Below the pieces are notes generated by a model. That model was not told the origin of the DNA. It did not search any database and saw only the letters and a program-made list of their open reading frames with translations. Below, in pieces: positions 12,381 to 16,098 of a stretch of 16,098 nt of DNA. The translations under genes and the position numbers were made by a program. How positions within the stretch are numbered: position 1 is the stretch's first letter; the number at the start of each line of letters is the position of its first letter. Origin of the DNA: Patescibacteria group bacterium. GTDB lineage: Bacteria > Patescibacteriota > Minisyncoccia > Phycocordibacterales > UBA9973. The stretch covers positions 1 to 16,098 of the forward strand of contig JAUPWJ010000002.1 in assembly GCA_030916575.1 (NCBI GenBank), written 5' to 3'.

Positions 12381-13012
12381 TATTTAAATTCAAAACTTTT
12401 TACCATATCTTCTAGAATCTTTACTATAAAAGCAGTATCGAACTCTTTAATATTTTGCTCCGGACTATAGTTTCCTATATTAGTCGAATGGATTGTATAT
12501 TCAACAGCGTAGCAAATGCCCTCGTGCATAGTTCGATAACTTGTAGTGTCGTAATAGTTCCCTGCTCCTGCGTTGGTTAGGGTAATCTTTTTAAAAACAA
12601 CATCGTTAATTGTTACTTCTCCTTTTGCTCGTTCGCCATTTGTCGGAAGCAAGCAGTCGGTTATAGCGACTGAGTCAGAGCTTGATCCGACGGTGAATTT
12701 TGCCTCTCTAAAATTCGTATTAGGTTGCAGAGATCCTGGAATAAGTATTCCAACATGAAAACCTCCATCTGTCTCTGTGTTAGTACGCCAAGTAGAAGTT
12801 TCGTTATAATCTTTAGCGATTACATCTTTTTGATACTCGAGAGTAAAATCAGTATTAGTAAATATTCCTGTGGTCGTATCGACTTCTGTAGTCGGAGGCG
12901 TTTCTTTTACAGGAAGATCTCCCGCTTGTTTTGATTTATTAATTTGATAAACACCAAACCAGGCCAAGGCTATGAACGCAACAGATATAAGAACTTTTTT
13001 AAAAATTTGCAT
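12380..13012 (-). CDS. Exported or membrane-anchored hypothetical protein, 210 aa
   Basis: The N-terminus MQIFKKVLISVAFIALAWFG is a signal anchor (helix about 7-23) without a lipobox. A Pro/Thr linker (about 34-48) follows, then a globular beta-rich domain of about 160 residues (FTLEYQKD...VVFKKITLTNAGAGNYYDTTSYR...GICYAVEYTIHST...VKSFEFK in outline) with C120 and C168. The repeated beta-strand pattern ending in a helix and 'MVKSFEFK' resembles PsbP-like or lipoprotein folds, but this is weak. ATG 13012 is fixed by an extended -10 (TGG TATACT, 13028-13020) ending 7 nt upstream. It is divergent from the sortase gene. Confidence 0.82.
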   Translation of the reverse strand: MQIFKKVLISVAFIALAWFGVYQINKSKQAGDLPVKETPPTTEVDTTTGIFTNTDFTLEYQKDVIAKDYNETSTWRTNTETDGGFHVGILIPGSLQPNTNFREAKFTVGSSSDSVAITDCLLPTNGERAKGEVTINDVVFKKITLTNAGAGNYYDTTSYRTMHEGICYAVEYTIHSTNIGNYSPEQNIKEFDTAFIVKILEDMVKSFEFK

Positions 13013-13019
13013 ATATTGA

Positions 13020-13028
13020 AGTATACCA
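13020..13028 (-). promoter_or_regulatory. Extended -10 promoter of the exported-protein gene
   Basis: TGGTATACT on the minus strand, ending 7 nt before ATG 13012; leaderless. Confidence 0.6.
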
Positions 13029-13079
13029 CCATCTAGGTTTTATATCTTTTTGATAGCTACTGCCCACACCGAAGTTTCT

Positions 13080-13088
13080 TGCTATAAT
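13080..13088 (+). promoter_or_regulatory. Extended -10 promoter of the sortase gene
   Basis: TGCTATAAT ends 6 nt before ATG 13095, which favours that start over the in-frame ATG at 13050 (upstream of the promoter). Confidence 0.65.
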
Positions 13089-13094
13089 AACCCA

Positions 13095-13664
13095 ATGAAA
13101 AATCTTCCGAATATTCTGGCTTTTGTTGGCTTTGCTGTTATATGTGCAATAGCCTTTTTGTCCCCAAAAGAGCAAGTAGAGGTGGCGGGTATAACGCAAG
13201 AAATCCCAGAAAAAAAAGAAGACTCCTACCCTGTAAAAATTTCCATCGAAAGTATTGGGGTGAATGCACCCATAGAATCTGTTGGGATTTTAGATGGCGC
13301 TATGGCTGTGCCAACTTTTGGTCACAATGTTGGCTGGTATAGTTTAGGGACGCGCCCAGGAGAAGTCGGAAGTGCAGTACTCGCAGGGCATGTAAATTGG
13401 ATGAACGGAGAAGATGCGGTGTTTACTAATTTAAAAAATATAAAAATAGGTGACACTATAAGCGTGACAAATAATTATGGACAGATAGTTCATTTTGCCG
13501 TCACGGATATCCAAAGCTTTCCGCTTTACACGGACACCACGGAAATATTTTCTTCATCGGATGGAATCGTCCGCCTGAACCTAATTACTTGCAATGGATC
13601 ATGGAGCGACTGGCTAAATACGCATGATTCAAGGCTTGTTGTTTTCGCAGAAAAAATTTATTAA
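13095..13664 (+). CDS. Sortase, 189 aa
   Basis: An N-terminal membrane helix (about residues 4-23) anchors an extracytoplasmic sortase beta-barrel. The catalytic residues are visible in order: H99 in LAGHVNW, C166 in LNLITCNGSW and R180 in THDSRLVVFA. It is short and ends right after the Arg strand, as in class E/D/F-like housekeeping sortases. The enzyme cleaves a C-terminal LPxTG-like signal and joins the protein to a cell-wall or pilin nucleophile. The convergent neighbour (13713-13958) encodes an FPKTG motif and is the nearest candidate substrate. Confidence 0.95.
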   Translation: MKNLPNILAFVGFAVICAIAFLSPKEQVEVAGITQEIPEKKEDSYPVKISIESIGVNAPIESVGILDGAMAVPTFGHNVGWYSLGTRPGEVGSAVLAGHVNWMNGEDAVFTNLKNIKIGDTISVTNNYGQIVHFAVTDIQSFPLYTDTTEIFSSSDGIVRLNLITCNGSWSDWLNTHDSRLVVFAEKIY

Positions 13665-13665
13665 A

Positions 13666-13705
13666 AAATTTAAAAGCCTCACCTTTCGGTGAGGCTTTTA
13701 AATTT
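13666..13705. terminator. Perfect 18-bp bidirectional terminator
   Basis: The arm AAATTTAAAAGCCTCACC (13666-13683) is the exact reverse complement of 13688-13705, with a TTTC loop. It is shared by the convergent sortase and FPKTG-protein genes. Confidence 0.95.
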
Positions 13706-13712
13706 AGATAGA

Positions 13713-13958
13713 TTACTTAGTTGGCTTAAATCCAGTCTTTGGAAAATCTGGATTTACTGGCGCCTCAGGGTTTGTAGTCTCATCCCCTGGTATTGTAATA
13801 CCTTCATCTGGTCCACCTGTACCCAAGATAACTTCTCCTGTTACTGGATCTATTTGAGGTTCAGTAGAAGGGTCACTCTTTTTAGGTTTTGCGATGGCAA
13901 TAATAGCAATAATCGCAACAGCTACTCCTAAAATAATCAAAGCAGTTTTAGTGTTCAT
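13713..13958 (-). CDS. Small membrane-anchored protein with FPKTG motif, 81 aa
   Basis: MNTKTALIILGVAVAIIAII gives one N-terminal membrane helix (about 6-23) after a short N-terminus. The rest is an extended acidic Pro/Thr/Gly-rich stalk (DPSTEPQIDPVTGEVILGTG and so on) ending NPDFPKTGFKPTK. FPKTG matches the sortase signal pattern xPxTG, but the usual hydrophobic helix and basic tail after it are missing; the membrane helix is at the other end. Whether it is a sortase substrate, a nucleophile partner or unrelated is open. It is convergent with the sortase and shares its terminator. Confidence 0.75.
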   Translation of the reverse strand: MNTKTALIILGVAVAIIAIIAIAKPKKSDPSTEPQIDPVTGEVILGTGGPDEGITIPGDETTNPEAPVNPDFPKTGFKPTK

Positions 13959-14178
13959 ATAAATTTAAAATAAATTTTACTTATCTGATAATGTAACTAT
14001 TTCGTGAACTAAACGAAAATAGCAGTACTTATATTATATACCTAGCAATAACAAAAAGATATCAATGATCGCCAAGGCAAGAGACACTATCTATTTCATC
14101 TTATTAACTGTATAATTAGACTAGAATTAACTTATATAGTCAAGTTTGTTAATTAATTATTAAGTAACCAACTTTTAT
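13959..14178. other. Intergenic region with inverted repeat and promoter
   Basis: This 220-nt AT-rich gap holds an inverted repeat (13997-14022, CTATTTCGT against ACGAAAATAG with one bulged A) and a consensus TATAAT at 14111-14116, probably the promoter of the downstream lmo0937-type gene. I see no small gene or RNA. Confidence 0.5.
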
Positions 14179-14331
14179 ATGATTACAACTATCGCGATTA
14201 TTTTACTTATTTTGTGGGCTCTTGGATTTATTGGTTTTGGGGTTTTAGGAGGATTTATTCACATCCTTTTGGTGGTGGCAATTGTGCTAATTCTAATTAG
14301 AGTAATTAAAGGAGAAAACCCGCTGAAATAA
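14179..14331 (+). CDS. lmo0937 family small membrane protein, 50 aa
   Basis: The protein MITTIAIILLILWALGFIGF ... GGFIHILLVVAIVLILIRVI ... NPLK has two membrane helices (about 3-20 and 25-43) separated by a short Gly-rich turn. The GGFIHILLVVAI segment and the 50-residue length are the signature of the lmo0937 (DUF5670) family, found widely in bacteria and often linked to envelope or general stress. Molecular function is unknown. The leader from the TATAAT at 14111 is about 55 nt. It precedes the L,D-transpeptidase by 34 nt and is probably co-transcribed with it. Confidence 0.92.
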   Translation: MITTIAIILLILWALGFIGFGVLGGFIHILLVVAIVLILIRVIKGENPLK

Positions 14332-14365
14332 ATTTAATTTTTAAAGTCTAAGAAAAAACCTCGGA

Positions 14366-15298
14366 GTGATTTCAACCAAAAATAAAATAATAATTACTTT
14401 TATTATTACTATTTGTATAGGCTTTTTTGTGCTGACTAAATCACAGAGCAAGGAGCCGGTCAAAGTTACTGAAAATACGGAAGAAGAAAGCACTAGTAAA
14501 AGTGTATTCGAAAAAATCTTAAGCTCATCTAAAAAAGATGTTCCAGAAATTAATAACTACTATTCTTTAACATTGGTCACAGAAAAACCGTTTGATGAAC
14601 TAGCGCAGTATGTCGACGGCGCGGATCTAGAAAATACTTTAAAACTAAATCGTATAAATAGTGAGTTTTTAAAACAAGGAGATACTCTTGTTTTGTCTTA
14701 CGATATTAAGGATTTTTTATATCTCTCCCCTTTTCCAAAAGAATTATCAATATCGAAAGAAATACCCAAACTTCTACTAATATCACAAAAAGTTCAAGCT
14801 TTTGGGGTTTATGAATATGGAGACCTAGTAAGATGGGGCCCTGTAAGTAGCGGAAAAGAACTTACTCCGACAGAAAGCTATTTATATTTCACAAACTGGA
14901 AAGCAAAAGAAGCTGTCAGTACTTTTGACGATGAATGGATAATGAAATGGAATTTCAACCTAGATAATTTAAAAGGAATAGGGATGCATCAATATGAAAT
15001 GCCCGGATATCCAGCAAGCCACTCTTGCGTTCGAATGTTCGAAGAAGATGCAAAATGGCTATATGATTGGGCGGACCAATGGATTGTTTCAAGAGATGAA
15101 CAAAGAGTTCTTGCTAGCGGAACCCCTGTAATTATTTTTGGATACTATGATTATGATCAAACCGCTCCTTGGAAAAATTTACCAGTAAGCCAAGATGCCA
15201 CGAAAATAGACTTGGAAACATTAAACAACACCGTTTCTTTTTACAAAGAGAAGATTATTAAAGAAATGGAAAAAAGAAATAGTTTACTAAAAAATTAG
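14366..15298 (+). CDS. L,D-transpeptidase (YkuD domain), 310 aa
   Basis: I use GTG 14366, because there is no upstream ATG before the in-frame stop and the membrane helix begins only five residues in. A signal anchor (about 8-24) is followed by an acidic linker (about 30-60) and a region about 85-112 (ENTLKLNRINSEFLKQGDTL) that resembles a LysM-like wall-binding segment. The YkuD catalytic domain spans about 134-255. The signature is GIGMHQYEMPGYPASHSCVR, with H208, H219, nucleophile C221 and R223. The enzyme makes 3-3 peptidoglycan cross-links or attaches proteins to the wall. No strong Shine-Dalgarno at proper spacing is seen; GGAG directly abuts the start. Confidence 0.93.
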   Translation: MISTKNKIIITFIITICIGFFVLTKSQSKEPVKVTENTEEESTSKSVFEKILSSSKKDVPEINNYYSLTLVTEKPFDELAQYVDGADLENTLKLNRINSEFLKQGDTLVLSYDIKDFLYLSPFPKELSISKEIPKLLLISQKVQAFGVYEYGDLVRWGPVSSGKELTPTESYLYFTNWKAKEAVSTFDDEWIMKWNFNLDNLKGIGMHQYEMPGYPASHSCVRMFEEDAKWLYDWADQWIVSRDEQRVLASGTPVIIFGYYDYDQTAPWKNLPVSQDATKIDLETLNNTVSFYKEKIIKEMEKRNSLLKN

Positions 15299-15312
15299 CC
15301 TAAAAATACTTT

Positions 15313-15340
15313 TTCACATATATTTTCCTTATGATATAAT
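15313..15340 (+). promoter_or_regulatory. Promoter of the FMN reductase gene
   Basis: TTCACA (15313-15318), a 16-nt spacer and TATAAT (15335-15340). The leader is about 25 nt to ATG 15373. Confidence 0.65.
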
Positions 15341-15372
15341 GCAAGACCAATTATAAATTAATTTAAATCTAT

Positions 15373-15960
15373 ATGAACGAAAAAATAAAATTGTCTATTA
15401 TTTTAGGAAGTGTGCGGATAGGACGTTTCGGAGACAAGCCAGCAAAAATGCTAAAAGAAATAGCAGAAAATATGAGTGATTTTGAAGTTAGTTTTATAGA
15501 TTTAAAAGAAGAAAATCTACCAAACTTTGAGTCAGCTGTTTCTCCAGCCTATATCACAAACCAGGATTACGGTAATGAAAAAATAAATTCTTTCGCAAAT
15601 AAAATAAGAATGGCTGACGCTTTTGTTATGATAAGCCCAGAATACAACCACGGATATTCTTCTGCGATAAAAAACGCTATCGATTCTATTTATATAGAGT
15701 GGAACAAAAAGCCAGTTGGATTCCTATCTTATGGAAGCGCTGGAGGAGCGCGCGCTGTAGAACAGCTTCGTGAAGTTGCAGTAGAGCTTCAAATGGCGCC
15801 GATTAGAAACGGAGTTCATATTATGTCACCATGGAATTTAGTGGACGAGACTGGGAATTTAAAACCTGGCGCCCTCGATGAATATGAAAAGCCAATGCAC
15901 AATATGCTAGAACAACTTATCTGGTGGGCGAAAGCTCTGAGGACAGCAAGAAATAGTTAA
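15373..15960 (+). CDS. NADPH-dependent FMN reductase-like flavoprotein, 195 aa
   Basis: This is a complete flavodoxin-like fold. ILGSVRIGRFGDKPA (residues about 10-24) is the FMN phosphate-binding loop. SPEYNHGYSSAIKNAID (about 88-104) is the signature of the NADPH:FMN/azoreductase group, and SYGSAGGARAVEQLR (about 118-132) is the second cofactor loop. Length fits the family. It reduces FMN, quinones or similar acceptors with NAD(P)H in the cytosol; the exact substrate is not readable. It has its own promoter and converges on the pyruvate kinase gene with a shared terminator. Confidence 0.95.
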   Translation: MNEKIKLSIILGSVRIGRFGDKPAKMLKEIAENMSDFEVSFIDLKEENLPNFESAVSPAYITNQDYGNEKINSFANKIRMADAFVMISPEYNHGYSSAIKNAIDSIYIEWNKKPVGFLSYGSAGGARAVEQLREVAVELQMAPIRNGVHIMSPWNLVDETGNLKPGALDEYEKPMHNMLEQLIWWAKALRTARNS

Positions 15961-15965
15961 AAACA

Positions 15966-15995
15966 AAAAACACCCAAATGGGTGTTTTTTGTTTT
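15966..15995. terminator. Bidirectional terminator
   Basis: AAAAAACACCC and GGGTGTTTTTT form an 11-bp stem with an AAAT loop between the convergent FMN reductase and pyruvate kinase genes. Confidence 0.92.
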
Positions 15996-15997
15996 TA

Positions 15998-16098
15998 TTA
16001 AATTGTGAGCACGAGTAAAGTATTCGTACTTCCAACTTTTCCAAATGGCATACCGGCAGAGAGAACAACTTTTTCGCCCTTTTTAGCAATATTGTTAT
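15998..16098 (-). CDS. pyk: Pyruvate kinase, C-terminal end (partial)
   Basis: The last 32 residues before the TAA at 15998 read NNIAKKGEKVVLSAGMPFGK, then VGSTNTLLVLTI. This matches the final strands of the pyruvate kinase C-terminal domain (typical 'GD.VV...G.P.G..G.TN...V' pattern). The enzyme converts phosphoenolpyruvate and ADP to pyruvate and ATP in glycolysis. The rest of the gene lies beyond the right edge. This supports the view that the right third of the window is ordinary chromosome. Confidence 0.85.
   Translation of the reverse strand, partial: NNIAKKGEKVVLSAGMPFGKVGSTNTLLVLTI

Noticed and set aside
13050..13094. Upstream ATG as sortase start
   Set aside because: It lies before the extended -10 at 13080-13088, and the added residues would place a polar stretch before the signal anchor. 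ATG 13095 fits a leaderless start.
13689..13931. Plus-strand 80-codon open frame
   Set aside because: It is antisense to the FPKTG protein, opens inside the shared terminator and its product is Trp/Cys/Ser-rich without any family resemblance.
1..16098. CRISPR array, rRNA or tRNA genes
   Set aside because: No regularly spaced short direct repeats and no recognisable rRNA or complete tRNA cloverleaf were seen by eye on either strand.

Overview
The window (about 35% GC by eye) looks like a small-genome, host-associated bacterium of the Candidate Phyla Radiation (Patescibacteria, probably a Parcubacteria-type lineage). This is an inference. It rests on AT-rich short genes, many of them apparently leaderless (a -10 box 6-7 nt before the ATG) with few Shine-Dalgarno sites; a compact set of envelope genes (sortase, YkuD L,D-transpeptidase, a 50-aa lmo0937-type membrane protein); and two serine recombinases with small cargo genes. 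No rRNA or tRNA confirms the taxonomy.

Layout. 1-3969: right part of a first mobile element. On the minus strand it has a large serine recombinase cut by the left edge, a roughly 570-nt non-coding stretch with an interleaved double inverted repeat and a possible structured RNA, a 55-aa gene and a 207-aa putative regulator. A strong promoter then starts a tetraloop-rich RNA (about 2540-2690), followed by plus-strand cargo: small membrane proteins and zinc-binding proteins. 3970-4764: a DUF2164 gene and a VOC/glyoxalase-like gene, probably chromosomal. 4765-11568: a second, complete-looking element with serine recombinase, two membrane proteins, an excisionase-like HTH protein, a conserved 110-aa protein, a gene II-like rolling-circle Rep, a 48-aa protein, a 268-aa unknown and a DUF3800 protein. 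11569-12344: a mini-cassette carrying one DKNYY-repeat protein. 12380-16098: chromosome-like genes (exported hypothetical, sortase, FPKTG-tailed small protein, lmo0937 protein, L,D-transpeptidase, FMN reductase, and the end of pyruvate kinase).

The main observation is that the four junctions (3922-3969, 4723-4764, 11464-11568, 12240-12344) all encode, on the minus strand, a short tail of the form WLxxxDx(F/V)R. One is the real C-terminus of the 507-aa recombinase. The other three are orphans that start at the same W codon and sit directly against an intrinsic terminator. The simplest model is that the recombinase crosses over inside its own 3' coding end, at a TGGCTCC-like core. Each integration would then swap the enzyme's C-terminal tail and leave an orphan tail at the far end of the element. 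Under this model the window is a tandem array of such insertions.
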